This document shows, in pieces, positions 25,069 through 34,023 of a stretch of 42,184 bases of DNA (its first letter is position 1; the number at the start of each line of letters is the position of its first letter). The translations under genes were made by a program, and so were the position numbers. The notes beneath the pieces are model-generated. The model saw only the letters and a program-made list of their open reading frames with translations, was not told where the DNA came from and made no database searches. The DNA is from an uncultured Arenicella sp. (GTDB lineage Bacteria > Pseudomonadota > Gammaproteobacteria > Arenicellales > Arenicellaceae), in contig CALAKU010000012.1 in the NCBI GenBank assembly GCA_937922925.1, positions 1 through 42,184 of the forward strand, read 5' to 3'.

Positions 25069-26802
25069 CTAGGTGAACAAGTTGTCGAACATGCCATCCA
25101 GCTCGATAATGGGCGCCTCGCCGGCAAAGCCCGGTGCGGTGCGCGGGAACAAAATGTCGCCTGAGTTTGGGCTAACCCAATCACAGACCTTAGCAAAAAA
25201 GTGATCAAATTCAGTTTGCGGGGTAATGTCGGGTGTGCGATTGGGCGGCTCTGCGTATTTTTCGATTTCCGAATCTGGGAACATGTCGCCATAGATGCCG
25301 CCACGAACGTTCTCGCCAATGACAAACATCAAATTACCACGACCATGGTCGGTGCCAAAACCACCGTTATCACGAATTTGTCGGCCAAATTCGCCATAAA
25401 TGGTAAAGACCACATTTTGCCGATTCAAACCACTTAAGCTGTCCCACAGTGCTGAGTAGCCACTGTGAAGTTGGTTTGAATCGACTTCGGCAGATGGCCC
25501 GCCGAAGATATCGCGTAAACCGTTCTCTATGCCGCGAGACAGAAAGGGATTATTGGGGTCGGTCACTAAATTAGGATGCACACGTCGCTGTTCACCATGG
25601 CTGTCCCAACCTCCGTATACTAAAGACAATACCCTTGGATTGAGCGCGATCGTAGAGCCACTTATCTCGGTTGCTAAATCGTTTAGAGCGATTAAGTCGT
25701 AGGCATTATTTATTTGTCGACCGAATGAATAGTTCCGATACAAGGTCTGCCTTGCTGCGACTGGATTTCCTCTGCGGTCTGGCCCTGGATTAATGCTGTC
25801 GACACCGCGCATTAATGCGTCGATTGGGGTTGGTACAGGCACTTCATCTAAGCGTTGACGAATAGCCTCGCCAAAGCTGCGAACGTTAAACTCGTGAGTG
25901 AGAAATTTTTGATAACTCGCCCCGATCGACTCTTGGCGTATGGCGGCGTAGTAATTGCGTGCAGCGCGCGCCATTTTATCGTCGTAGTCGCCGTTATCAA
26001 ACGGGTAGCCATCTTCTTGGTTGGCTTCAAATAATCCAAACTCACGCGCATCTTCTACCGCGAGCAATTGGCTATTATCGACCCGATTGGGGTTGTAACC
26101 CGGGGCAAATGGCTGGCCTACCGGCCCAAAGGAGAACGGCGTTGGCGAGCTGGTGCAGGCAATCGCTCGCCCACCGGCAGCGCGCGCCAAACGCCCGCCC
26201 CAACCTGAGCGATTAGTATCGCGCAATGAAATATTGACATCCCCTTGGTACGCCATCAGCTGCGACAAGTCGTGAGCACGATTGGTGCCGCCGACTGCGT
26301 TAAATATCATGGCCACATTGCCTTGACGAAACTGGCTGATTAACCAACCGGCTTCCTTCCAAATACCAAAGGTAACTCCAGTATTAAGATTGCCCGCATC
26401 AACTAAATTGTTAGCCCAATTGGTACCCCCAACGGTAATGGGGTAGAAATCATCTTCCCAGCGGCTTTGCTCCGAGCGTTGCAAGCTGGCGACGCCCGAA
26501 TTGGCGTTATTCACATCGGTTAATGCGCCTAGATTGTGAGAGCGGCCTCGGTTGGCCCAATAATTGGCGCCAAAGCTGTCGCTATTACTATTAAAAGCTG
26601 GCGCCACTAAGTGTCTGAAATCCGGGCCGCCGTCTAGAAATAAATCAATCAGAATGCGGTTCTGTAGGGGCGATGCCATCCCGTACGCATTGGGGCGAAA
26701 GATCGGCAAACTCCCCGAGCCGTACAATAGGCCCGAAGCCAAGGCTCCCTGAATAAAACGGCGACGGCTTAGATTGTTACGGCTTTGATCATTATTGTTC
26801 AT
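25069..26802 (-). CDS. DUF1501 domain protein with Tat signal
   Basis: Seen: 577 residues starting with a twin-arginine signal (NLSRRRFIQGALASG, then LLYGSGSLP), so it is exported folded. The body carries DUF1501 landmarks: FLDGGPDFRHLVAP near the start, NAVGGTNRAHDLSQL, VYGGWDSHGEQRR and FTIYGEFGRQIRDNGGFGTDHG near the end. Known: DUF1501 proteins belong to the alkaline-phosphatase/sulfatase-like fold group and usually sit next to a DUF1800 gene, as here. No enzymatic role is established. Its start overlaps the DUF1800 stop by one base (TAATG), so the two are translationally coupled. Confidence 0.9.
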   Translation of the reverse strand: MNNNDQSRNNLSRRRFIQGALASGLLYGSGSLPIFRPNAYGMASPLQNRILIDLFLDGGPDFRHLVAPAFNSNSDSFGANYWANRGRSHNLGALTDVNNANSGVASLQRSEQSRWEDDFYPITVGGTNWANNLVDAGNLNTGVTFGIWKEAGWLISQFRQGNVAMIFNAVGGTNRAHDLSQLMAYQGDVNISLRDTNRSGWGGRLARAAGGRAIACTSSPTPFSFGPVGQPFAPGYNPNRVDNSQLLAVEDAREFGLFEANQEDGYPFDNGDYDDKMARAARNYYAAIRQESIGASYQKFLTHEFNVRSFGEAIRQRLDEVPVPTPIDALMRGVDSINPGPDRRGNPVAARQTLYRNYSFGRQINNAYDLIALNDLATEISGSTIALNPRVLSLVYGGWDSHGEQRRVHPNLVTDPNNPFLSRGIENGLRDIFGGPSAEVDSNQLHSGYSALWDSLSGLNRQNVVFTIYGEFGRQIRDNGGFGTDHGRGNLMFVIGENVRGGIYGDMFPDSEIEKYAEPPNRTPDITPQTEFDHFFAKVCDWVSPNSGDILFPRTAPGFAGEAPIIELDGMFDNLFT

Positions 26803-29375
26803 TATTTACCCTCCGCAAAAACGAATGGGGTTGTGTAGATAAAACCAAGAGCCGCACTAATGCGTTCCAAAGTGTTACGCCTTAGCCATCGCAGGTTACG
26901 TTGTTCGATGGTGAGATCATCTGGGTCTTCATCGGCCAGCGAGCCTACTTCGATCGGCAGAGTTACCTCGCCCAACAGTTGTAAGGTGGCTTGGATGTCG
27001 GGATCGTTAGCGATGTCTGCGCTGGTGTAGACTCGATTCAAAGCCGCGACCTCATGCGGTTCAAATACGCCCCCATTGTTAAAGTCTCGGCAGTAGTCGT
27101 CCCAGCGTCGGGTCGACAGAATGTCTAATATCGTGGCGCTGCCATCACTTGGAGGGTCAAGTGTGGGGTTATTGAACTGGTCAGGGTCGTTTCGATAATC
27201 AATTAATACGCACATCATCAGATTAAAATCCAATGCGCGCCCGCCATAACTGGAATCATTAGGATTATCCATTCGGCCTGTGGCCAAAAAGGTGTAAAGG
27301 TGCGCTCGTTCAAGTTCGCTATAGTTGTCGAAGTTACCCACCACGTGATTCCACAACCACTCGGCGACATCGGCGACATAGAAGTTGCCATCATTGCGGC
27401 GCGGAAGAACACCGGCCCAGTCCTTCTCCCACGGCTGGCCTGATTGGCATTCTGAACAGTCCGTAGACGCTCTGATCAAGCTTTCGTCATCGGTATATCG
27501 GTTGTAATTATTCCCAAAGATCAACGATGAATCTGAGGCTTCGGCGCTGGTTTGGCCACCGAATACATTATTAGTCGGCCGGAAAAATTCGCCGGCTGAG
27601 TCATCTTCTATAACGCTGCCAACCGAAATGCCCATGCGATCGCCATTGTCTCGCCCGCCGCCGTAATAGGCCTCGAGATTGTCAAAGTTGTGTTTGTTAG
27701 CCAAGTAGAGCGCGCGTTCATGGGTGGTGAAAAACTTTCGCTGGCGGCTGCTGTGGAACAAATCCGAGATGGCGTAGGCCTGAATGAAGTCGAGTAATTT
27801 GCGATTAACGCCCAAGCTGGCCCAAGCACGACGAAGCTCGTTGCGATCACTTTCTGCAAGATTATCATCAGCTAACACCGATATCACCATTACCGGCAGA
27901 TTCGATAAGCTTTCTGGGTGCTGCATGGCGATTGGCGCAAAGGCATCGATTTTTTCAGCGGCATTTGCTCCCGAAATCGCAAAGCGCCCAGCGCTCGGAG
28001 TGTTGTAGTTTGGATAAACAAATACATCGCCAGTGTGATGATCGTCGGTCTCGAAGGTAACCACTAAAGGTGAGGTGTTACCGCGGCCCACCGGCATATC
28101 AGTGAGCATCTTGGCGGTTTCGGGAATGGTGATTTCTTCGTGGTCTGGATCATCAACACCGAAAATGCCAAAAAAGAGCTGGCTTATTTCGCGCGCGAAA
28201 TCGTCGTTGCATTCGCATTCTCCCGTGCCTTCGTTCCATTCATTAAAACGATGCCCATATTGCACGGCAACCGCAGCGGATTTGGCCGCCTCGGCCATCA
28301 CTTGATAGTACGGAAGATTGTCTTCATGCGCCTGCATGATGACGTCATAATATGTCGCGATTTGCCCACGCGATACATCGACATCGCGGTTAACTGCAAG
28401 ATGATAATTGGTCTCCCAAAACCCTATTCGCTGACGAAACGGATTTAGGCCTCTAACGGTAACCATGCGATTAAATCCGTCGTCGAAATTAAAGCCGTCT
28501 AAGCCGAACTGATCGCGGTCATTAACATCGAGTGGGATATTCGCCGAAGCCGAGGCAATATGGTTGCTGAAGTTAGTAAACAAGCCAATGTCGTCGTCTT
28601 CATTGGCGGCAACTTGCTCGGTATCGCGATAGATGTCGTTGGCTCGGATCGGCGAGAGTTTGAAATTGTGCTTTTCAAAGTTGAGCATTTCCGCAATCGC
28701 ATCTTGCGCGTCCATATCGGCCCAAGCTTGAATCTGGGCATCAAAGGCGTGGCCGCCAAACGCGAATATCTTTAAGACTTTGCGCACCGCGCGTTCGTTC
28801 CACTCGCCTCGCGTTAGACGATCAAAACCGCGAAAGCGCTGCTCAGTGGATTGCAACTCGATCCGAGAAATCTCAATACTGGTATTGGGCGACAGAACAG
28901 AAACAATAATAAAGTTGGTCAAGCGCTGTTGCGGCTCGCTGATTCGATAGCAATTGTCTGCGCCTGGGATCGCGCTAAGTACTGTTTCGTTAACTGTTAC
29001 TCTTATCGATGGGTTGGGGTTATTGCCTGACGCCGTCACATCAAAGCAAAATTCGATGCCTGTGTCTTGCAGATCAAATTGCGCAAAGGCCTGTTCACCA
29101 CTCGCTATTTGAATTGGGCCGTCGATGACCTCACCGTTATCTATTTGAAATCCGTCGCCAGTGGGAGTGGGGATCGGCGGAGATCGCTCGAACAACAGCA
29201 TGCTGATAACGCTCATTACAGCCGTCATTTTCTCGGAATCAAGCCGCGAAGACCCGGCTTGAGCAGAAGAAATCGTAGGTGCCAAGGAGAGCAAAGTGCT
29301 GGCTATGAGCACTAATAGATTGGAGCGGACACGCATGGAAAGGGAGCGGCTAAGCCGGTTTATTATTCTGTTCAC
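26802..29375 (-). CDS. DUF1800 domain protein, exported
   Basis: Seen: about 857 residues with a signal peptide (VRSNLLVLIASTLLSLAPT, cleavage near SSAQA), a beta-rich N-terminal domain of about 150 residues, then the helical DUF1800 region (LTRGEWNERAVRKVLKIFAF, RIGFWETNYHLAVN, DDFAREISQLFFGIFGVDD). The residue sequence ECECNDD and the later DCSECQ add several cysteines. I start at GTG 29375 because AGGA lies seven bases before it; an ATG thirteen codons later is the alternative. Known: DUF1800 and DUF1501 are a conserved pair in many marine and soil bacteria with unknown function. It is the first gene of the three-gene operon. Confidence 0.85.
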   Translation of the reverse strand: MNRIINRLSRSLSMRVRSNLLVLIASTLLSLAPTISSAQAGSSRLDSEKMTAVMSVISMLLFERSPPIPTPTGDGFQIDNGEVIDGPIQIASGEQAFAQFDLQDTGIEFCFDVTASGNNPNPSIRVTVNETVLSAIPGADNCYRISEPQQRLTNFIIVSVLSPNTSIEISRIELQSTEQRFRGFDRLTRGEWNERAVRKVLKIFAFGGHAFDAQIQAWADMDAQDAIAEMLNFEKHNFKLSPIRANDIYRDTEQVAANEDDDIGLFTNFSNHIASASANIPLDVNDRDQFGLDGFNFDDGFNRMVTVRGLNPFRQRIGFWETNYHLAVNRDVDVSRGQIATYYDVIMQAHEDNLPYYQVMAEAAKSAAVAVQYGHRFNEWNEGTGECECNDDFAREISQLFFGIFGVDDPDHEEITIPETAKMLTDMPVGRGNTSPLVVTFETDDHHTGDVFVYPNYNTPSAGRFAISGANAAEKIDAFAPIAMQHPESLSNLPVMVISVLADDNLAESDRNELRRAWASLGVNRKLLDFIQAYAISDLFHSSRQRKFFTTHERALYLANKHNFDNLEAYYGGGRDNGDRMGISVGSVIEDDSAGEFFRPTNNVFGGQTSAEASDSSLIFGNNYNRYTDDESLIRASTDCSECQSGQPWEKDWAGVLPRRNDGNFYVADVAEWLWNHVVGNFDNYSELERAHLYTFLATGRMDNPNDSSYGGRALDFNLMMCVLIDYRNDPDQFNNPTLDPPSDGSATILDILSTRRWDDYCRDFNNGGVFEPHEVAALNRVYTSADIANDPDIQATLQLLGEVTLPIEVGSLADEDPDDLTIEQRNLRWLRRNTLERISAALGFIYTTPFVFAEGK

Positions 29376-29891
29376 AAGAAATTCCTGTGCTGGCCTAATT
29401 GATGCCAACGTATATAGATAGACTGGATTGTGATGCCGGGCGCTGCGTTACTCAGAAGCCTAGCCTGTAAGCAAAGTCTAGAAGCTATTTAGAGAGCTAC
29501 CTTGGTTGCTTCGTTCTCGCTCGCAAACTTCATTAAACAAGCTAAGGCGCAACAGTAATTACAACTAACCGATTGCTAGTCAAATGTGCATGCACTCACA
29601 CATCAATGATCCAACGGAATTCCTACCCTTATTTACAGCTCTCTTTTTGCGGTGAGTCGGTCTGTAAATACCCAAGTTAACCGAAGTTAACACACAAGAG
29701 TCTACCGTTTGTCGCGCATTAAAAAAAAGTCAGCAAAGTAAAATTAAAACTAACAATAATATCAATAACTTAGCAGTATGCCTGGGTAAATTCGGTTCTG
29801 ACGCTATTTGTCAGTAGTAAAAAGTCGGGTTAAAGACACGTTCTCGAGCCTATCGTTGACCGCAGGCTCGAACCAGACGTATGCTCAATTA
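29376..29891. other. Divergent intergenic region with several small repeats
   Basis: About 500 bases lie between the DUF1800 gene and the GT39-like gene. I see a GTGCATGCAC palindrome (29586-29595), an ATTTACAG/CTGTAAAT inverted repeat (29631-29638 and 29662-29669), two AAGTTAAC copies exactly ten bases apart (29674-29681 and 29684-29691) and an A-rich stretch (29719-29770). It should hold both divergent promoters, but no convincing hexamer pair was identified. No coding sequence is evident, except that the GT39-like gene could begin as early as 29808. Confidence 0.5.
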
Positions 29892-31673
29892 ATGAGGTCA
29901 CCGCCAGTTATCAATTCCATTGCCTTGCCTGCTGGCCTCGTTTTTACGCTCTTCTTTGTTTACTTTACCTGGGCTGCATTGACATTCCCAAGTGTGTTTA
30001 ACCCGGATGATCAAGCCAATGCAGCGGCAACGGATTATTTGGTCGAAACTCGGCGTTTGCCAGTCGTGGATGCCCAAACACCGGGTATCCAGTTTTCAGA
30101 TTTAGGAACAACTCGCTCCTTGCGCCCCCCATTGACCTTCATCACGGCTGCTGTTTCTGACGTGCTCAGCCAACCATGGAAGCCCGGTGAAAACCGGGGG
30201 CAACGAATCGGGGCGGCCTTTTTAGGAGCCTTGACGGTGTCTTTAGCGCTGCTTGGATTTTACTTGGCCTTTAAATCGTGGCCATTGGCTTTGCTGGGCG
30301 CGCTTAGTCTTGGTTTACTTCCACGATTTTTGATTTTGTCGTCCACCAACAACGATGACATCGGAGCGATGTTATCGGTAACCGCACTGTTTTCTGGGTT
30401 TATCTACTTATTCACGCAGTTAGCATCGCCCTCTAAAGATTCCTCAAAAGCCTTGCTCTGCGTATTTTTTGCTATTGGTTTGGTATTCCAGACCAAGTTT
30501 ACGGCTTGGGTTGCCTTGCCTTTTGCCCTGTCGTTCGCCACCTTACTCTGCGTACAACATCGAGGCCTTATAAAAAGTACGCCTATTTGGTTTTTTGTGA
30601 TGGCCGGTTTCGTGCTCATCTTGGCCGGGGGATGGTGGCCTCTGTTTAACATGTTTCACTATGGCATCACCGATCCAACCGCATTGAATCATGCAATTTT
30701 TTTGCAAGAACATTTGAGTGATGACAATGCCAATCGGCGGGGTTTTAGCAGCATGGGTTGGTCTTTACTCGCCGTTGTTTTTAATTGGAATGTGGTTTGG
30801 AAACCTGGCATGGCCGGGTTGCTAGGGGATATCCACTGGCTTTCAATCGTGCAGCCATTATCGATAAAACTGTTTTATGGGTTTATCGGCGTGGTCGCGA
30901 TTGTAAACGCCGTTTTGCTGACGCGAAAATCCTGCTCATTAAGATTGTTGGGTGTATTTGCTTGCGTACTGATACTCGGGCAAGCAGCGGTATTTGCTCA
31001 CCATCTGTGGTTGCGAGATGTTCAGCTCGACGGTCGCTATCTTATGCCGATGGCTATGCCGCTGGTATTTTTATGCTTACAGGGCCTGAATCGGCTGCCA
31101 GCGCAAGCCATAAAAATCGAGGTGAATAAGAAGCATCTGAACGCGTCTACGGTTATTGCTTTGCCGATGATTGGTCTCTTGTGTTGGTTACACTACCAAA
31201 GTGTTGCCGAGCGCTATGTCGCCAGTTTTACGCAAACCTCGTTGACCACGCGTCTGCAAACAAGACACATGCTTGATTTAGATCAAATCTTTTCAAAAGC
31301 CACTTCGAGTCGCGCTGCATCATCATTTGTAGCTCCATCATCCTTGACCATAAGCCGCACTGACTTTGGCGAGGCTTATCTCGAGTCGTCGCAGTTATGT
31401 CGTTTCTTGGCAATTAATTCCGTTCTTATGCTTGATATCACGTCCATTTCTCCAGGTGCTATCGGCCTGGCTGTCATAGATGAGAATCAGACTGTTTTAG
31501 ATCAAAATTGGCAAGCCATTCAAGCAGGCAAAAATACCGTGCTACTGAGTGCTAACAAACAAGGCTGCGCGCGTGTGCGATTTTATCTTGGTAAGCAAAC
31601 ACAGAAAGTTTCGCTTACATCTATGCACATTTATGAGCTGCGCACACATGGCTTTGGAGAGCCAATCTTGTAG
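29892..31673 (+). CDS. Polytopic membrane protein, GT39/ArnT-like glycosyltransferase candidate
   Basis: Seen: about 593 residues with roughly ten membrane segments. After the first segment comes an extracytoplasmic loop with NPDDQANAAATDYL and TTRSLRPPLTF, where an acidic pair follows the first helix, as in GT-C transferases such as ArnT, PMT and DUF2142 proteins. LGLLPRFLILSSTNNDDIGAM continues that pattern. A C-terminal soluble domain of about 130 residues follows. Known: GT-C enzymes transfer sugars from polyprenyl carriers on the periplasmic face. ATG 29892 is chosen because it stands ten residues before the first helix; a TTG at 29808 would add 28 residues. The acceptor and sugar are unknown. 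Confidence 0.65.
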   Translation: MRSPPVINSIALPAGLVFTLFFVYFTWAALTFPSVFNPDDQANAAATDYLVETRRLPVVDAQTPGIQFSDLGTTRSLRPPLTFITAAVSDVLSQPWKPGENRGQRIGAAFLGALTVSLALLGFYLAFKSWPLALLGALSLGLLPRFLILSSTNNDDIGAMLSVTALFSGFIYLFTQLASPSKDSSKALLCVFFAIGLVFQTKFTAWVALPFALSFATLLCVQHRGLIKSTPIWFFVMAGFVLILAGGWWPLFNMFHYGITDPTALNHAIFLQEHLSDDNANRRGFSSMGWSLLAVVFNWNVVWKPGMAGLLGDIHWLSIVQPLSIKLFYGFIGVVAIVNAVLLTRKSCSLRLLGVFACVLILGQAAVFAHHLWLRDVQLDGRYLMPMAMPLVFLCLQGLNRLPAQAIKIEVNKKHLNASTVIALPMIGLLCWLHYQSVAERYVASFTQTSLTTRLQTRHMLDLDQIFSKATSSRAASSFVAPSSLTISRTDFGEAYLESSQLCRFLAINSVLMLDITSISPGAIGLAVIDENQTVLDQNWQAIQAGKNTVLLSANKQGCARVRFYLGKQTQKVSLTSMHIYELRTHGFGEPIL

Positions 31674-31977
31674 AGAAGGTTTGCTGGCCATTTAATTGAG
31701 CTTTCATGCGTGCTGTGTTAAAACCATTTCAAGTTGGTAAAGGTATTGATTGCTTGCTCCAACGCTTGCAGTAAATGGGTGGGTTCTCAATGCGAGATTA
31801 TGTTGGGTTGTGAAAAGCTAAGTTCTGAGGTTATCGGATTATCGTTGGCACTTTAGAACTCAGCTCGTGTTTATTGACTGTATCCAATTGCTTTGATGTT
31901 GAGCGCTTGCTTTGATTTTGGGCGCCTTGGGTTCATTGAATAAATGACTTCGAACTAACCACGTCGAGAAACCCAGT
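31674..31977. other. 304-base intergenic region
   Basis: Between the GT39-like gene and the cysteine-rich secreted protein gene, both on the plus strand. I find no coding sequence, no convincing terminator and no clear promoter pair. Minus-strand reading frames here are shadows of the next gene. Confidence 0.5.
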
Positions 31978-33033
31978 ATGAAATCCATTCTTTCTCTTTT
32001 TTGGCTTGTCGCCTTTTCCTTGATTCTTAGTGTCCCCACGTCGCCAGCGAACGCTGAGGAAGACTTAGGGCTTTGCCCTGATAATTTCTCGCAGCGACTT
32101 GTCACCACAACCTTAGTTGAGTGTTTTGAACAAACGCGTAACCGCAGCGATCGAGAAGAGGCTGAGCGTGAGCGAATCGAAGCGGAAGCCTTGTGCCTCT
32201 TTACTCCGAATGCCTCAATTGCCAGTTCAGATATTTTCTCAACCTCATCGGGCGGTGCGTTCTTTGCGCAGATTGTCTGTGAGGTGAGTCGTCCAGTACC
32301 ACCGGGTACCACCTTGTGCCCAGAAGGAAGCGAAGAATTGCTGCGCGCTTTCGATTCGGTATTTTGTGGCTACTTTGGAACGCCCGCGCCCGACATGGCC
32401 GGAGCCCAAGCGCAACTCGCCGAGCAAACCACAGCGTGCACCGCAGCCAGTGGTCGCAGTCTACGAAGTGAAATCATGATGGACGAACTTGATGATGAGA
32501 CGCCGTTCTTTTTCGCTGAAACCAGTTGCGTGTTAAGCACGGCCGCTGTCGATGTTTTCGAATGCCCGCCAGATTTTAGAGAGCTTCGTCGCGATACCGA
32601 CAGTATTAGCTGCCTTTTCGACGAATCCGGTTTTAATAGCATGGGAGAAGCCCAAGCAACCGTCGATGCGGCCGCCGCTATTTGCGAAACCACCACGGCG
32701 GGTCTGGGGACAGTGAACGATCAAATTGCACGCGAGACCTCGAACAATGAGTTCGTCGCGATTGTTGAATGCGACATTCTGATTCCGCGGTTTGGAGACT
32801 TCGCTGACGGCGATGTAGTGCGAGCTTGTGACGCGTCTTGCACATTGGATTTAGAGCAAAACCGGCCTTGTGTTAATGGAGGCGTTATTGGTGGGCCAGG
32901 TTGTACCGCCGAAGCCTCGCAAGTCATCACGCAGCGTTGCAACACTGGCCCGGATCCAGCGGGTCTTTGTCCGTTTCCGGTGACCACTACCACGGTTATA
33001 CCGACTCTTCTTTTGGGCGATGACGAAGAGTAA
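31978..33033 (+). CDS. Secreted protein with three tandem four-cysteine modules
   Basis: Seen: 351 residues with a signal peptide (SILSLFWLVAFSLILSVP, cleavage near ANA). Twelve cysteines form three modules with almost identical spacing: Cys33-49-73-101, Cys114-130-154-184 and Cys196-212-236-265, that is 16, 24 and 28 to 30 residues. Each module opens with CP followed by an acidic stretch and ends with an aromatic/beta strand before the last cysteine (FFAQIVC, FFAETSC, FVAIVEC). A tail with six more cysteines (284-331) ends in a short hydrophobic stretch VIPTLLLGDDEE. I do not recognise the family. The pattern suggests two disulfides per module in the periplasm or outside the cell. Confidence 0.8.
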   Translation: MKSILSLFWLVAFSLILSVPTSPANAEEDLGLCPDNFSQRLVTTTLVECFEQTRNRSDREEAERERIEAEALCLFTPNASIASSDIFSTSSGGAFFAQIVCEVSRPVPPGTTLCPEGSEELLRAFDSVFCGYFGTPAPDMAGAQAQLAEQTTACTAASGRSLRSEIMMDELDDETPFFFAETSCVLSTAAVDVFECPPDFRELRRDTDSISCLFDESGFNSMGEAQATVDAAAAICETTTAGLGTVNDQIARETSNNEFVAIVECDILIPRFGDFADGDVVRACDASCTLDLEQNRPCVNGGVIGGPGCTAEASQVITQRCNTGPDPAGLCPFPVTTTTVIPTLLLGDDEE

Positions 33034-33132
33034 CAATATTGAATAGTGCGCCAACAAGGACGTTGGCGAATTCAACTTTCACGAACTGCAAAATAAAATA
33101 AATTTGTACAGCTAGTCGGCCAGGCCTAATCG

Positions 33133-34023
33133 GTGCAAGATCGGGCTTTGAAAGCAATCAGGATTCGATGCGTGACGTATCAAAAAGATTCAATTTGGTC
33201 CGAGCCAAAAAACAAACTTTTCCCTCATCAGGTTGGCTTTACCTGCCCGCCACACGACTTTGATGCAGCGCCTAGCGACTTTCTTCGAATGGCACCAGAA
33301 ACCGTCGGCGTGCACGGGCGAATGTTGCATGTACCCAACTACCAACATGAACTAAGCCAACGTAAACACAACTTTGATTTGCTTGAGGAGTATGTGCACT
33401 GCATGGCGAACAATGGTGTTGATGTGTGTGGGCAGGTGGGTTCAAATTGGGTGCACGCCAGTGGTTTGGGTGTCGAAGGTATCAAGGCCTTTTGTGATCG
33501 CTTGAGCGACACTTATGAAACGCCGTTCCATATGGCGGGCTACGCCATGGTCGAAGCGCTAAGAGCAATGAATGTCGAAAAGATTGCCTTGAATGCGGTG
33601 TATCACTGGCCGAGTTGGTGGCAAGGCACGGTCGGCTTTCTAAAAGAAGCTGGCTTTGATGTGCTGTGGGCGGGTAACTTTGTTGATCAGGGTTGGTTTG
33701 CAAGTCAGCAAGAGGTTAACGATCAACGTTGGTGTTTTGATGGCGAGCTGGCGCAAAAATCATTTGACTATGTCGCCGAGAAAGCGCCGAATGCCGACGC
33801 GTATCTGGCCAATGGTATGGCGAACTTTCGACGCGCAGGCGACGGCCTGGCACAACGATTCGTTGCCTTGGAAGTCGAGCTAGAACAACGCCTAGGCAAG
33901 CCAGTGATTACCCACGACAACGCTTTGTATTGGCGGCTATTTAAAACCCTCGAACTCGCGCCAACCACACACCAGGGCGCCTTACTTTCAAGCTTGGAAA
34001 CCGAGGGTAACAATCGTGCATAA
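33133..34023 (+). CDS. Asp/Glu racemase-like (maleate isomerase/arylmalonate decarboxylase type) protein
   Basis: Seen: 296 residues with the two-domain pattern of this family: HQVGFTCPPHDFDAAPSDF at the start, CGQVGSNWVHASGLGVEGI in the middle, FHMAGYAMVEALRAMNVEKI and then DAYLANGMANFRRAGDGLA and GKPVITHDNALYW. Known: racemases and maleate isomerases use two opposed cysteines; arylmalonate decarboxylases use one. Here neither canonical position shows a clear cysteine (VGSNWV and LANGMANF), so the reaction may differ. GTG 33133 is the start used, with a GTG thirteen codons later as the alternative. The gene overlaps the sulfotransferase gene by eight bases. Confidence 0.65.
   Translation: MQDRALKAIRIRCVTYQKDSIWSEPKNKLFPHQVGFTCPPHDFDAAPSDFLRMAPETVGVHGRMLHVPNYQHELSQRKHNFDLLEEYVHCMANNGVDVCGQVGSNWVHASGLGVEGIKAFCDRLSDTYETPFHMAGYAMVEALRAMNVEKIALNAVYHWPSWWQGTVGFLKEAGFDVLWAGNFVDQGWFASQQEVNDQRWCFDGELAQKSFDYVAEKAPNADAYLANGMANFRRAGDGLAQRFVALEVELEQRLGKPVITHDNALYWRLFKTLELAPTTHQGALLSSLETEGNNRA

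Noticed and set aside
23236..25325. Longer frame of the sugar-dehydrogenase-like gene, starting at 25325
   Set aside because: The extra 86 codons lie within the DUF1501 gene in another frame. The signal peptide begins at 25067, right after the DUF1501 stop.
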